Made by a program: the position numbers and the translations under genes. From Paenibacillus sp. MBLB1832 (GTDB lineage: Bacteria > Bacillota > Bacilli > Paenibacillales > NBRC-103111): a stretch of 64,000 bases of DNA. Below are positions 23,856 to 33,760 of the stretch, one piece after another. The notes beneath the pieces were generated by a model that saw only the letters and a program-made list of their open reading frames with translations, made no database searches and was not told the DNA's origin. The stretch lies in the NCBI RefSeq assembly GCF_032271945.1, contig NZ_CP130319.1, positions 1,693,001 through 1,757,000 of the forward strand, read 5' to 3'. Position 1 is the stretch's first letter. Every line of letters begins with the position of its first letter.

Positions 23856-26180
23856 ATGATGACTAGCCTATGGCACTATACAAAAAAACGAAATCCAGCG
23901 TTCTTCGCCAGGAGCATAAAAACCAAGATGTTTATCTCAATTCTGCTGCTCTCCAGTCTGCCAGTAGCGATTATGGGTATTGTGAGCGCTTCCTACGCAA
24001 CGAAAATCATTGGTAACCACAATAACCAAATGAACGCCATACTCCTGGAGAAATCAAGGGATGAAATGGATGGGGTATTCCGCAAATTCGATGAGCTTAT
24101 GCTGCAATACACCTATGATAATATGTCACTTCGCAGGTTCGCCGAGATTGACTTAAACTACAAGAACCACCTGGAAGTCAGGGAACTGGTTCAAACGCTT
24201 ACCAATCTTAAGAGCGGGATGAACCATGTCCTGGAAGTCGACTTTTATAATATACCCTATGGGAAGGTCGTCTCCTCATCAGCGGGAAATATCATGACAA
24301 TCGATGATTTTCAGGACAGCGAGCTTTTGGATAACATCCGGCACACCCCCGAATTAGGTACATGGATGTCGACTAGGATTTCCATCAACAACCGCATCAA
24401 TACCCCTGCGATCACCTTGATTCGGCCTATTCGGGATGTATCGAACCGCAAGGTTGGCGCTTTTATTATTTATCTGGATGCAGTATCTCTAAGCAATCGG
24501 ATGAAAACGGCAGATCCAACAAACCAGTTGTTCATCGTAAATGGGGATGGCTTTGTCGTACTCCATTCAGAAACGACTCGTATTGGTTCTTCCTATAAGC
24601 AGGAGGCCTTTCTGAATATGTTGAGGAGCGTCAGGAATTCAGGCGATCTCCAGCTGCGAATGTCCTTTGAGGGCACTCCCTCCTACTTGTCAATTAATTA
24701 CTCCCCGTACCATGACTGGTTCTTTGTTTCCTCCATTCCGGAATCGGCCATTGCCAAGGAGCCTCTTCGGATGCGGAACTTTATTTTGGCAGGCAGCTTG
24801 GGTCTTGTGCTCGTGGCGCTGATCGTCGCATTCCTTACGACCAAAAGGCTTTATTCTCCACTGGGGCATCTGGCCAAGCGATTAAGACGGCATGATCCGG
24901 AGGAAGTCTCCTCCTTGAACGAAGTTCAGTCCATTACAAACTATATTGAAGTGATGGAGGAAAATAACCAAACCCTACAAAAGACAATTGAACAATATTC
25001 GGATGAAATTCGGAATTACGTGCTCTTTCAGATTTTGCTTGGCGGCAACAGCAAACTGCCTCTTGATGAAGTCGGCTATGTCGATCAAGAGCTTGCCTTA
25101 TACTTGTTGGAGCTGGACCAACGGGAGTTGGAAGAGAAATTCAGTACCAAGGACCAATATTTATATTACTTTGCAGTCGAAAATATTGCCTCGGAGCTGC
25201 TCGGAGCCTTTGGGTTTGTCAAAATACTCATGATTCAACCCGGCCAGTTTGTCATTGTGCATCAGTTAAAGGATACATCGGATCATAAGGTTCTGCAGGA
25301 GCGGGGAGAAGCAGTGTTAAGGTCGATACTGCAATATTTGAAGCTCAATTGTGTAATCTCCGCCAGTTATTCTGCCTCAGGAGCTGAGGGGCTGCATGAA
25401 GCTTATGTAGAAGCAAGACAAGGCATGCGCTATCGATTCGCTCTTGGCGGCAACAGGGTCATTATCTTCAATCAGTTGGATCCCGCCATATCCATCCAGA
25501 CCTCGACGTTAACCGAATATGAAAACGATCTGATCCGCTCGGTAGAGGAGATGAATGCAGTCTTGGCCAGGGACCGCTTCTCCGCCTTGGTTTCTATACT
25601 GCGGGAGGACTATACGATGTCCGTAGAAGAAATGATTGGCTTCTTCTCCCAGCTTCTGTTCAACTTGATTCGGCATGTTCGATCAGAAAATGGAAAAGTT
25701 CTTACTCAGCAGGAAATTAAATCGTTGATAGCAGAGCTTGCCAAACAGCGGAGCCTGCAGCAATTTGAGGATTTCTTCAATAGGCAGCTGTTTGACAAGC
25801 TTCAGACTGAGCCCAATAAAGGAAGCCAATCGGACATACAGTTGATTGGCAAGGTGACCGCCTACATCCAATCCCATTATGATCAGGATATTTCCTTGCA
25901 AGGGTGTGCGGAGATGGCAGGCGTAAACCCTTTCCACCTAAGCAGGCTGTTCAAAAAGGTCACTGGCATCAACTTTGTGGATTATGTAATTGACTACCGG
26001 ATCCAGATAGCAAAGGAACTGTTGGCCGATCCGAAGTTACTGGTACAGGACATAGCAGAGATGCTGCGATATGCGAATGTAAAGGGTTTTATCCGGGTAT
26101 TCAAAAAGGTGACTGGCAGAACGCCGGGAAGCTATCGAAGAGATCCTGGCGGCGAGGATAGAGAAGATTCGGAAGAATAA
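23856..26180 (+). CDS. Membrane-bound AraC-type regulator with extracellular sensor
   Basis: 774 residues with ATG at 23856 (GAGGGAG 7 nt upstream). A first membrane helix (MFISILLLSSLPVAIMGIV), an extracellular Cache-like sensor of about 240 residues, a second helix (FILAGSLGLVLVALIVAFL), a HAMP-like and central helical region, then an AraC helix-turn-helix pair at about 675-770 (ISLQGCAEMAGVNPFHLSRL; VQDIAEMLRYANVKGFIRVF). Such one-piece sensors detect ligand outside and act on a nearby promoter without phosphotransfer. Position 171 bp upstream of the permease/binding-protein cluster points to control of that cluster. Confidence 0.85.
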   Translation: MMTSLWHYTKKRNPAFFARSIKTKMFISILLLSSLPVAIMGIVSASYATKIIGNHNNQMNAILLEKSRDEMDGVFRKFDELMLQYTYDNMSLRRFAEIDLNYKNHLEVRELVQTLTNLKSGMNHVLEVDFYNIPYGKVVSSSAGNIMTIDDFQDSELLDNIRHTPELGTWMSTRISINNRINTPAITLIRPIRDVSNRKVGAFIIYLDAVSLSNRMKTADPTNQLFIVNGDGFVVLHSETTRIGSSYKQEAFLNMLRSVRNSGDLQLRMSFEGTPSYLSINYSPYHDWFFVSSIPESAIAKEPLRMRNFILAGSLGLVLVALIVAFLTTKRLYSPLGHLAKRLRRHDPEEVSSLNEVQSITNYIEVMEENNQTLQKTIEQYSDEIRNYVLFQILLGGNSKLPLDEVGYVDQELALYLLELDQRELEEKFSTKDQYLYYFAVENIASELLGAFGFVKILMIQPGQFVIVHQLKDTSDHKVLQERGEAVLRSILQYLKLNCVISASYSASGAEGLHEAYVEARQGMRYRFALGGNRVIIFNQLDPAISIQTSTLTEYENDLIRSVEEMNAVLARDRFSALVSILREDYTMSVEEMIGFFSQLLFNLIRHVRSENGKVLTQQEIKSLIAELAKQRSLQQFEDFFNRQLFDKLQTEPNKGSQSDIQLIGKVTAYIQSHYDQDISLQGCAEMAGVNPFHLSRLFKKVTGINFVDYVIDYRIQIAKELLADPKLLVQDIAEMLRYANVKGFIRVFKKVTGRTPGSYRRDPGGEDREDSEE

Positions 26181-26187
26181 GGTCAAT

Positions 26188-26226
26188 AAAAGGGACGCTC
26201 CGTTCATGCGGTGTGTCTCTTTTTTA
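26188..26226 (+). terminator. Terminator-like hairpin after the membrane regulator
   Basis: AAAAGGGACGC (26188-26198) pairs, with G-U pairs, with GTGTCTCTTTT (26213-26223), ending in a T-run. Just after it ATACACACCCTTT (26238-26250) resembles the direct-repeat motif found upstream of the homologous cluster at 60.3 kb. Confidence 0.5.
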
Positions 26227-26351
26227 AATAAAGGGACATACACACCCTTTTTTTGCGTATCAATCTGTTCTTGCTTAGGTCAAAAGGTGGGTATTGCTTA
26301 AATCACTTCTGGTACCCTATGCTGAGGTCACGGAAGGAGGTGAACGAACAA

Positions 26352-27305
26352 ATGGATTCAGAGCTTAGCACTACGATCCGTTCTAATCTAGTCACACTCA
26401 ACAAACAAAGTCGTTGGAAGACCTTTTACAAAGAGCGGTATCTTTGGCTTCTCCTACTGCCCGGGCTGATCTACTTTCTCGTTTATAAGTACATTCCCAT
26501 GCTGGGGGTTGTCATTGCGTTCCAACATTTCACCCCTATGAAAGGGTTCCTGCACAGTGAATGGGTTGGCTGGAAAAACTTTGCCCAAATCTTTGATAGT
26601 CCTGATGTGGGCATTTATCTATCCAATACATTGATCATTAGCTTTTATCAAATCGTGTTTGCATTTACGGTTCCCGTTGTTATCGCGGTTCTATTGAATG
26701 AAATTCGGTCTAAGTGGCTGCAGCGGTTGATTCAGACCACCATATATTTACCTCACTTTCTGTCTTGGGTTGTGGTGGCAGGTATCTTCTATATGCTGTT
26801 TAAACAGGATGGCTCCATAAACAACCTATTGACAGGCTTGGGGTTCCAACCCATCGAAATTCTTTCTAACAAGGATACCTTCCGCGGAATGCTTGTGTTA
26901 CAAGTGATTTGGAAGGAGGCTGGATGGGGGACCATTATTTATTTGGCCGCCTTGACTGGCATCGACCCGGAGTTGTATGAGGCAGCGAAAATCGACGGTG
27001 CAGGCCGGTGGAGACAGATTTGGCATATTACCCTCCCTGGCATTAAAAGCACGATCATTGTCCTGTTCATTCTCCGGCTAGGAAGTGTCCTTGACGTAGG
27101 ATTTGAACAAGTGTATCTGATGTTGAACCCGACTGTGTCAGCAGTTGGCGAGGTTCTGGATACGTATGTTTACCGTGTCGGTGTTGTCAATGGTAATTTT
27201 AGCTTCACGACGGCCGTTGGGCTTCTGAAGGGGGTTGTCGGAATGGTTCTTATTGTCTCTGCGAATTATTTGGCAAAGCTATTTGGGGAACGAGGCGTTT
27301 ACTAA
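26352..27305 (+). CDS. ABC glycan importer permease, LplB type (cluster A)
   Basis: 317 residues with six membrane helices; EAA loop LYEAAKIDGAGRWRQIWHIT and VYKYIPMLGVVIAFQHFTPM near the N-terminus are LplB/YtcO-like. ATG at 26352 has a near-perfect AAGGAGGTGA site. It opens the operon permease, binding protein, permease, beta-helix protein, foldase, isomerase (26.3-34.6 kb). It is closely similar throughout to the permease at 60471. Confidence 0.9.
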   Translation: MDSELSTTIRSNLVTLNKQSRWKTFYKERYLWLLLLPGLIYFLVYKYIPMLGVVIAFQHFTPMKGFLHSEWVGWKNFAQIFDSPDVGIYLSNTLIISFYQIVFAFTVPVVIAVLLNEIRSKWLQRLIQTTIYLPHFLSWVVVAGIFYMLFKQDGSINNLLTGLGFQPIEILSNKDTFRGMLVLQVIWKEAGWGTIIYLAALTGIDPELYEAAKIDGAGRWRQIWHITLPGIKSTIIVLFILRLGSVLDVGFEQVYLMLNPTVSAVGEVLDTYVYRVGVVNGNFSFTTAVGLLKGVVGMVLIVSANYLAKLFGERGVY

Positions 27306-27351
27306 ACGAACGTACGGCAATTCAATTAAATGATAACTAGGGGGATTTTCA

Positions 27352-28908
27352 ATGAAGAAAGTTTTAAGCACTTCAGTAGTAGCAGTATTGCTCATATCTA
27401 CATTGGCTGCATGCGGAAGCAGCAAAGATGGGGAAAAAGCATCGGGCAGCTCCAGCAGCCCATCCTCGACTACCAAAGCGGTAGAGAAAAAATACAAAAT
27501 TCGTGCGATGAATATCTTGTACGGTGCTGCACCACCAGATAACGGCGCCGGAAAAAAAGCGATCGAAGAGCGGTACAACATTGATTTAGAATATATTCCG
27601 GTTGTAAGCGGTGAATATAACAATAAGCTGGGCGTGACGCTTGCTTCCGGCGACGTACCGGATATCGTGCTGATTCCTTTCCTGGATAATCAATGGAACA
27701 CCGCTATAGACGGCGGCCAGTTTATGCCACTGACCAAATACATCAATGACAAGGCCAACTATCCAAATTTCAGCAAAATTTCCCCAGATCTCCAGAGTAT
27801 CCTTAAGGTGAAGGGAGAGGTTTACGGCATTCCACGCTTCAGAGGCGTACCTGGTCAAACCCAAGTGCTACGGAAGGATTGGATGGACAAGCTGGGTTTG
27901 AAAACACCAACCAACTACGATGAGCTGTTCGAGGTGCTGAAGGCATTCAAAGAGAAGGATCCGGACGGCAATGGAAAGAACGATACTTTCGGCGCTACAG
28001 CTTCCTTGAACGGTACGGACATCAATATTGGCGTTAATATGGCCTCTTTCAAAGCTGGTCCTAACCTAGGCTGGGTGGAAGACGGCAAGGGAGGAATTAT
28101 TCCTTCCGACTTCGCTCCGAACACCAAAGCGGCTTATGGTTATATCGCCAAGCTATACAAGGAAGGCTTGATTCCTCAGGACTTCGCTGTGCGCAAAGAT
28201 GCCCAATCGGAGGACGATTTCCTTCTCGGCAAGGCTGGCTCAACGCATGGATGGAGCTATACGGCTTATAATAATGACCGTCTGAAGAAAGCAAGAGCCG
28301 TAGAACCGAAATGGGCTGTTGCCCCTGTTGCTCCACTTAAGGCTCCAGATGGATACCAGGGCTACGTGAAGTCCTATGGCTACTTTGGTGCATTCCTGCT
28401 TAATAAGGATCTGCTGAAGGATGAAGGCAAGTTGAAGAAGGCTCTACAAATTCTCAATGACCAGATGGGTGATGAGGGTGCAAGCTTTATCAAGTGGGGC
28501 GTTGAAGGTGTTCACTACAAAGTGGACAATGGTAATAAGGTTGCACTCGATGCGAACAATGTAGATGGACCCAACAAGTACCATCTGACTGATCCGTTGG
28601 CAGAAGGCGATTGGATTTTTGGCAGTGCAGATACCGATGAAGTGAAGAAATTGAAGAAGGATTCTTTCAAGGTAGCCATGGAAGGCAAACCGTGGCTGAG
28701 ACAGGAAGAAGGTCTATATTCCAAAGCAAATGCTGAGAAGGGTGCAGAGCTTAAGAAATATGTGACAGATGAGATGATTAAGGTCATCATGGGTGAGAAA
28801 CCAGTGGATTATATCGATCAGATCTTTGAAAGCTGGAAGTCCCGCGGTGGCAATGACATCATGAAGGAATTCAATGATGCTTGGAAGAATCGCAAGGACG
28901 GCAAGTAA
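27352..28908 (+). CDS. ABC glycan importer solute-binding lipoprotein (cluster A)
   Basis: 518 residues, LplA-like. Lipobox LAAC with Cys21, a Ser-rich tether, then KKYKIRAMNILYGAAPPDNG, WMDKLGLKTPTNYDELFEVL and the calcium-loop-like DPDGNGKNDTFG common in this family. It would bind an oligosaccharide at the cell surface. It is a near-twin of the protein at 61468. AGGGGG precedes the start. An intercistronic hairpin follows. Confidence 0.9.
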   Translation: MKKVLSTSVVAVLLISTLAACGSSKDGEKASGSSSSPSSTTKAVEKKYKIRAMNILYGAAPPDNGAGKKAIEERYNIDLEYIPVVSGEYNNKLGVTLASGDVPDIVLIPFLDNQWNTAIDGGQFMPLTKYINDKANYPNFSKISPDLQSILKVKGEVYGIPRFRGVPGQTQVLRKDWMDKLGLKTPTNYDELFEVLKAFKEKDPDGNGKNDTFGATASLNGTDINIGVNMASFKAGPNLGWVEDGKGGIIPSDFAPNTKAAYGYIAKLYKEGLIPQDFAVRKDAQSEDDFLLGKAGSTHGWSYTAYNNDRLKKARAVEPKWAVAPVAPLKAPDGYQGYVKSYGYFGAFLLNKDLLKDEGKLKKALQILNDQMGDEGASFIKWGVEGVHYKVDNGNKVALDANNVDGPNKYHLTDPLAEGDWIFGSADTDEVKKLKKDSFKVAMEGKPWLRQEEGLYSKANAEKGAELKKYVTDEMIKVIMGEKPVDYIDQIFESWKSRGGNDIMKEFNDAWKNRKDGK

Positions 28909-28924
28909 TTTCAAGTTTAGAGTC

Positions 28925-28966
28925 GGGATGATCATTCCTTATAAAGCATAAGGCTTAGGTCATCCC
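28925..28966 (+). terminator. Nested hairpins after the binding-protein gene
   Basis: Outer arms GGGATGA (28925-28931) and TCATCCC (28960-28966); inner arms CCTTAT (28937-28942) and ATAAGG (28948-28953). No T-run, so mRNA stabilisation or partial termination is more likely than full stop. Confidence 0.6.
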
Positions 28967-28988
28967 TTCTTGATTAGGAGTGGAGCCC

Positions 28989-29858
28989 ATGACTGTAAAG
29001 AGACAGAGCGTGCTTGTGGACGCTTTAATTATTGTAGTGCTGTTTGTTTTTGCACTTGCCTGCATCTTGCCATTGATTAATGTAGCAGCCGTATCCTTTG
29101 CATCCTTGAAGGATATCGTGTCCGGTAAATTTTTACTGTGGCCTTCGGAATTCGATACGCAAGCCTATCGTTATATTCTTAAAACGGGTGTATTCTTTAC
29201 CTCTCTTAAGAATACCGTATGGATCACTGTGGTTGGTACATTCATCAATCTGGCTGTGACATCAATGATGGCCTATGTTTGTTCCCGACCTAAATTCAGC
29301 GGCAGACGGTTCGTGCTTGGCATGGTACTCATCACCATGTTGTTTAACAGCGGAATTATTCCCAGTTACTTGATCGTCAAGGAAACGGGGCTGATCAACA
29401 CTTTATGGGCCCTGGTCATTCCATCTGCAGTCTCAGCCTTTAATCTACTGGTCATGAGAGAGTTTTTTGAATCTATTCACGAGAGCATCATTGAATCGGC
29501 TACCATCGACGGTTGTAACGATATGGGGATCTTTTTCCGAATCATACTGCCTTTGTCAAAACCAGCATTGGCAACATTTACATTGTTCTATGCCGTGGGA
29601 AACTGGAACCAATTCTTTGCAGCTGTCATGTATCTAAACAAACCAGGCTTATGGCCTCTGCAAATTCTGCTTAGACAAATCGTTCTGGCAGGCCAATCGG
29701 ATATTTATTCCAATCTGGCCAACGGAGAAGCTCTTCCACAACCGGTTACTACCCAAATGGCGACTGTTGTCCTGGCTTCGCTGCCCATTGTCATGGCATA
29801 CCCGTTCCTTCAGAAGTACTTTGTCAAGGGCATAACACTTGGGGCGGTGAAAGGGTAA
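28989..29858 (+). CDS. ABC glycan importer permease, YtcP/LplC type (cluster A)
   Basis: 289 residues, six membrane helices, with the loop IESATIDGCNDMGIFFRIIL (EAA replaced by ESA) and the tail VKGITLGAVKG typical of the YtcP group. ATG at 28989 has AGGAGTGGAG upstream. It pairs with the LplB-type permease at 26352. The ATPase is not encoded here, as is usual for this family. Confidence 0.9.
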   Translation: MTVKRQSVLVDALIIVVLFVFALACILPLINVAAVSFASLKDIVSGKFLLWPSEFDTQAYRYILKTGVFFTSLKNTVWITVVGTFINLAVTSMMAYVCSRPKFSGRRFVLGMVLITMLFNSGIIPSYLIVKETGLINTLWALVIPSAVSAFNLLVMREFFESIHESIIESATIDGCNDMGIFFRIILPLSKPALATFTLFYAVGNWNQFFAAVMYLNKPGLWPLQILLRQIVLAGQSDIYSNLANGEALPQPVTTQMATVVLASLPIVMAYPFLQKYFVKGITLGAVKG

Positions 29859-29968
29859 GCTCTTTTGGGATGAAAGGGGGTGGAAATCGCAATTCAATGG
29901 TTCGAGAGGGTTCTAATTTAAGAATGGCAGCACCCTCTTACAATTTGCGAGAAGGGAATGAAGAAGTG

Positions 29969-32566
29969 ATGGTTATAGGGAAACGTTGGAGCTCTTTATT
30001 TCTTGTTTTTGCTTTCTTGGTGTCAACATTAGGAATATTCACCGTCCAGGCAGATACGGCATTGGCAGCAAACACCAGCTATTATGTGGACTCGGTTAAC
30101 GGTCTGGATAACAATGACGGCATGAGTATATCTACCGCGTGGAAAACGCTTGGCCGTGTGAACGCCGGCCCCAATAATACGGGAGATGCCTTTCAACCCG
30201 GCGATCGGATTCTGTTCAAACGTAACGGAATCTGGAGCGGTCAACTCGCACCCAAAGGCTCGGGTTCAAGCGGGAGTCCGATCGTAATCGATATGTATGG
30301 AGACTCCGGAAATAAACCCATCCTTAATGGTGATGGTATCATTGGGGCCACGGTTTCGCTGTTCAATCAGGAATATATGGAGATTCGGAATCTGGAGGTA
30401 ACGAATGATGCAACCTCCCCAGCAATCCGTTACGGGATCCGTGTAGTGGCTGACAATTTCGGAATAGCGGACCATATTTACATTGTTGATTGTACGGTCC
30501 GTAATGTGAAAGGTCAGGCGGGAACGGCTGGCATCCATTTCTTTGTGCCGGTAAATACCGTTGCAACGAAATTTAATGACATTCTGGTTGAGCGGAATGT
30601 GATTAAGACAACGGATAAGAACGGCATCTATGTGGAATCCAAGTACAGAGACGTCAATCTTGCAACCAATGTGGTGATTCGCAACAATTACCTGGAGGAT
30701 GTTGGCGGCGATTCCATATTGCCAATTGGCGCTTCCAATGCATTGATAGAGTATAATGTGGTTAACGGTGGCTCAGCACGGGCATTCGGTCCGACTATTG
30801 CATTGTGGCCGTTCGCAAGTGACGATTCCTTGTTTCAATATAATGAAGTATTTAACAATAATAAGCTAATCGGCAATAATGACGGTCAAGCACTAGATGG
30901 GGACTACAAAAGCAGAAGAACGCTTTTTCAATACAACTACACCCATGACAATAAGGGTGGATTTATCGGCATCTTCAACGATGGAAGCTCAAGTATTAAC
31001 TACAATATTGATCCGGTCTTCCGCTACAATATCAGCCAAAACGACGGAGAGATATCCGGCATATCCATTACCTTCTCGGGACCCTCAACCGGAGCACAGC
31101 TGTATAATAATACCGTCTATTCAAACCGATCTCTCAAGGTAATGGTAGACGGAGACTACGCGGGTACGGCGACGAACGTCAAATTCACCAATAACCTGTT
31201 CTACAACACCGGGAACTGGTCCCAATTCGGTGATGGGGATTTCACTTACAGAAATAACAGTGTTTTTAACGGAAATGGTTCGAGCAGCTATCCGAACGAT
31301 CCTAATCTAATTACAACTGATCCCAAACTAGTGAATCCCGGTTCTGGGGGGACCTGGATCAATTTTGATGATCCGAACAAGCTGGCCGGCTATAAGCTTC
31401 AGAGCAGTTCACCTCTAATTAACAATGGTGTTGCGGTAACCGCCAACGGTGGCAAGGACTTCTGGGGACAACCGCTCTATTCCGGCAACCCGGACATCGG
31501 GGCGTTTGAGTATTATCCTCAAACCTCAGGTACGCCAGCTAATCTTTCCTTTGTAGCCATAGATGATTCCTCTGTAAGAGACGGCACCTCTGCAGATACG
31601 AACCAGGCGGGAAGCACCTCCTTAACGGTTCTGACTAAGAAGGACGCAATCGGCTGGAATCGGGAAGGTTTTCTGAAATTTGATTTTAATAACTTCACAG
31701 GCACGGTGAAAGAAGCATTCATAACCTTGTATCCGACAAGAACCGATTCGATAGGAATCCAAAACACGGTTGCGCTTATTTCAGACAACAACTGGACTGA
31801 ATCGGGTATTACCTGGAACAGCAGACCAGCATCCGGTACCATTCTGGGAACCTATACGATAACATCAGGCACTCCGCTTACGATTGATGTAACTTCCCAG
31901 GTTCAGGCTGCCATGTCTACCGGCAAAGTGGTTTCAATTCGGGTATATCCCGCTACTGCCACTGCCTCTGGCCCCGCATCGCAAGTAGAGTACGCATCGA
32001 GTGAAAGCCTGAACAAGATACAAAGACCTGTTCTCAAAATTAACGCCTCTTATTTACCTGTGGCAGATGCCTTTGTCCGGGACGACCAATCCGGACAAGG
32101 CACCTATGGAAATACCAACTACGGCTCAGCTGATAAGCTAGAGACCAAGCTGGACCTTCCTGGATGGGACCGGGAGTCCTACATGAAATTCGATCTGAGC
32201 AATGTGAATCTGTCCCAGGTTTCCTATGCGAAGGTTCGACTGTATGCAGTGGAGACTGGAACAAGCGCGATCCAGACAGATGCCTATTATGTGTCCAGCG
32301 ACAGCTGGCAAGAAAACGGAATAACTTGGAACAATAAGCCAAGCTCCACAACGAGCGCCATTGCCACTTGGACTAAGCCTGCTGCAGGCACTTGGGTTGA
32401 GTTCGACGTCACCACCCAGCTGAACAATGAGCTAGCTAATAGCTCGGATAAGCAGCTTTCTCTGAGGCTGGTGTCCAAGACCAGTGGTTCGGAGAGCTGG
32501 ATAAGGTATGCCACTAAAGAATATGCAACTGCAGCCTACAGACCCGAGTTAATTGTAAAGCCGTAA
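29969..32566 (+). CDS. Secreted right-handed beta-helix protein with two DNRLRE (CBM96-like) modules
   Basis: The start at ATG 29969 gives a signal peptide (MVIGKRWSSLFLVFAFLVST, cleavage near ALA-A); the frame opens earlier, at 29870, so the start is uncertain. ANTSYYVDSVNG matches the N-terminus of the 16.1-kb protein. A parallel beta-helix follows to about residue 520 (YMEIRNLEVTNDA; VVIRNNYLEDVGGDSILPIG; LIEYNVVNGG), the fold of pectate-lyase-like enzymes. Two DNRLRE modules of about 160 residues follow (FLKFDFNNFTGTVKEAFITL; YMKFDLSNVNLSQVSYAKVR), each with the NNW/DSW...GITWN signature. Likely a secreted glycan lyase or hydrolase; substrate unknown. It lies in the importer operon and is followed by a foldase gene. 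Confidence 0.8.
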   Translation: MVIGKRWSSLFLVFAFLVSTLGIFTVQADTALAANTSYYVDSVNGLDNNDGMSISTAWKTLGRVNAGPNNTGDAFQPGDRILFKRNGIWSGQLAPKGSGSSGSPIVIDMYGDSGNKPILNGDGIIGATVSLFNQEYMEIRNLEVTNDATSPAIRYGIRVVADNFGIADHIYIVDCTVRNVKGQAGTAGIHFFVPVNTVATKFNDILVERNVIKTTDKNGIYVESKYRDVNLATNVVIRNNYLEDVGGDSILPIGASNALIEYNVVNGGSARAFGPTIALWPFASDDSLFQYNEVFNNNKLIGNNDGQALDGDYKSRRTLFQYNYTHDNKGGFIGIFNDGSSSINYNIDPVFRYNISQNDGEISGISITFSGPSTGAQLYNNTVYSNRSLKVMVDGDYAGTATNVKFTNNLFYNTGNWSQFGDGDFTYRNNSVFNGNGSSSYPNDPNLITTDPKLVNPGSGGTWINFDDPNKLAGYKLQSSSPLINNGVAVTANGGKDFWGQPLYSGNPDIGAFEYYPQTSGTPANLSFVAIDDSSVRDGTSADTNQAGSTSLTVLTKKDAIGWNREGFLKFDFNNFTGTVKEAFITLYPTRTDSIGIQNTVALISDNNWTESGITWNSRPASGTILGTYTITSGTPLTIDVTSQVQAAMSTGKVVSIRVYPATATASGPASQVEYASSESLNKIQRPVLKINASYLPVADAFVRDDQSGQGTYGNTNYGSADKLETKLDLPGWDRESYMKFDLSNVNLSQVSYAKVRLYAVETGTSAIQTDAYYVSSDSWQENGITWNNKPSSTTSAIATWTKPAAGTWVEFDVTTQLNNELANSSDKQLSLRLVSKTSGSESWIRYATKEYATAAYRPELIVKP

Positions 32567-32573
32567 TATGTTT

Positions 32574-32612
32574 AGTGTATGGGGATAACGGGTCACGTTA
32601 TCCCCATACACG
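32574..32612 (+). repeat. Perfect long hairpin between beta-helix and foldase genes
   Basis: GTGTATGGGGATAAC (32575-32589) and GTTATCCCCATACAC (32597-32611) are perfect inverted copies, extended by one G-C pair to a 5-nt loop. There is no T-run after it. It may protect the beta-helix mRNA 3' end or reduce read-through into the foldase gene. Confidence 0.75.
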
Positions 32613-32640
32613 GGTACAAAGATGCTGAGGGGGAACTGCC

Positions 32641-33741
32641 ATGCCACCTAGGAAGATGAAGTGGAAAATGGTACCATGGATTGTAGGTATGGCGGCTGTG
32701 GGCGTTATATCTGCATGGGTAACTCTCTCCCATACAGGGATGGATAAATACGCCATCGTGGCGAAAGTCAACGATACCGGGATTACCGCGGAAGACTTGG
32801 AGACCCGAATGTCTTACTTGCGAAATGATACCGTTCAATACTTCAAGCGCACTTATCAGGCTGAAGTAAACCGTGACTTTTGGGATAGGCGATTCGGAAA
32901 TGAGAATCCACTGGCGTATATCCGAAAGCTTGCTCTGGATGACTTGGTACGGGAGAAGTTGGAGCAGCAGTTGGCTGTCCAATATGGGATAGATTATATA
33001 AGCAGCACCGATGACCTACATCAAAAACTAATTAAAGAAAATAAGAGGCGTGCAGAGGCGGTCAAACAAGGCAAGCCGATTTACGGACTCATGCAATATG
33101 ATGAAAAGACATACGCTTCTTATCTGCGCAGCAATATGCTTATCCAATTGAAGCAAGTTCTATCACAATCCCTGCTTGTCGTAACGGACAAGGAGGCGGA
33201 AGTCAGCTACCAATCACAAGGTTCGGAGGGGTTCAGACTTCCTGGATTGATTAGAATGGATCGTTATTCCATTCCCTTTCTTGGAAAAGATGGAGGCATC
33301 GAACTTGGGTTAAAGGCGGAGGCTGAATCGGCTATGAACAACCTGTACCTCCAAGCAAGCAAGGGGGAAGATCTTGCGGGAGCAGCTGCCAAATGGAATG
33401 AGAATGCCAACGGCATAAGCAATCTGCGCATCAAACACCAGGAGCTTACCTTTGAGCCTAAGAATAGACGCTCCGATCAGGTGGAATATCCCGAGCTGCT
33501 GGATTGGGCGGACAAACTGGAACAAGGTGGTCTTAGCCCGGTATTGATGATTTCGGGAGAAATTGTCGTCTTTCGATTGACCCAAAAAAGTACGGGGGAT
33601 GTGCAAGCCTTCCACCTAGTGAAGGAGCAGATTAAAAACAGGCTGCTTGATGAAAAATTCGAGCTGCTGATTCAGGATATGCGTTCCCATGCGGAAACCC
33701 AAATTCAGGAGCAAGTCTATGAGAACGTGAAAATGGAATAA
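32641..33741 (+). CDS. Membrane-anchored PrsA/SurA-like foldase (second copy)
   Basis: 366 residues with one N-terminal membrane helix (WKMVPWIVGMAAVGVISAWV), a SurA_N-like region (AIVAKVNDTGITAEDLETRM) and a C-terminal parvulin-like part (LEQGGLSPVLMISGEIVVFR). It is homologous to the protein at 15039, sharing the PLAYIRKLALDDLVREKL-type and PIYGLMQYDEKTYASYLRSN segments. GAGGGGG precedes the ATG. It follows a secreted beta-helix gene, as the other copy precedes one, pointing to a foldase role for that protein class. Confidence 0.75.
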   Translation: MPPRKMKWKMVPWIVGMAAVGVISAWVTLSHTGMDKYAIVAKVNDTGITAEDLETRMSYLRNDTVQYFKRTYQAEVNRDFWDRRFGNENPLAYIRKLALDDLVREKLEQQLAVQYGIDYISSTDDLHQKLIKENKRRAEAVKQGKPIYGLMQYDEKTYASYLRSNMLIQLKQVLSQSLLVVTDKEAEVSYQSQGSEGFRLPGLIRMDRYSIPFLGKDGGIELGLKAEAESAMNNLYLQASKGEDLAGAAAKWNENANGISNLRIKHQELTFEPKNRRSDQVEYPELLDWADKLEQGGLSPVLMISGEIVVFRLTQKSTGDVQAFHLVKEQIKNRLLDEKFELLIQDMRSHAETQIQEQVYENVKME

Positions 33742-33760
33742 ACCATGGAGGAAATAGAAA

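Noticed and set aside
26188..26250. Short GGGAC-rich repeats after the membrane AraC gene as an attachment site
   Set aside because: They are explained by a terminator hairpin; no integrase or tRNA gene is near.
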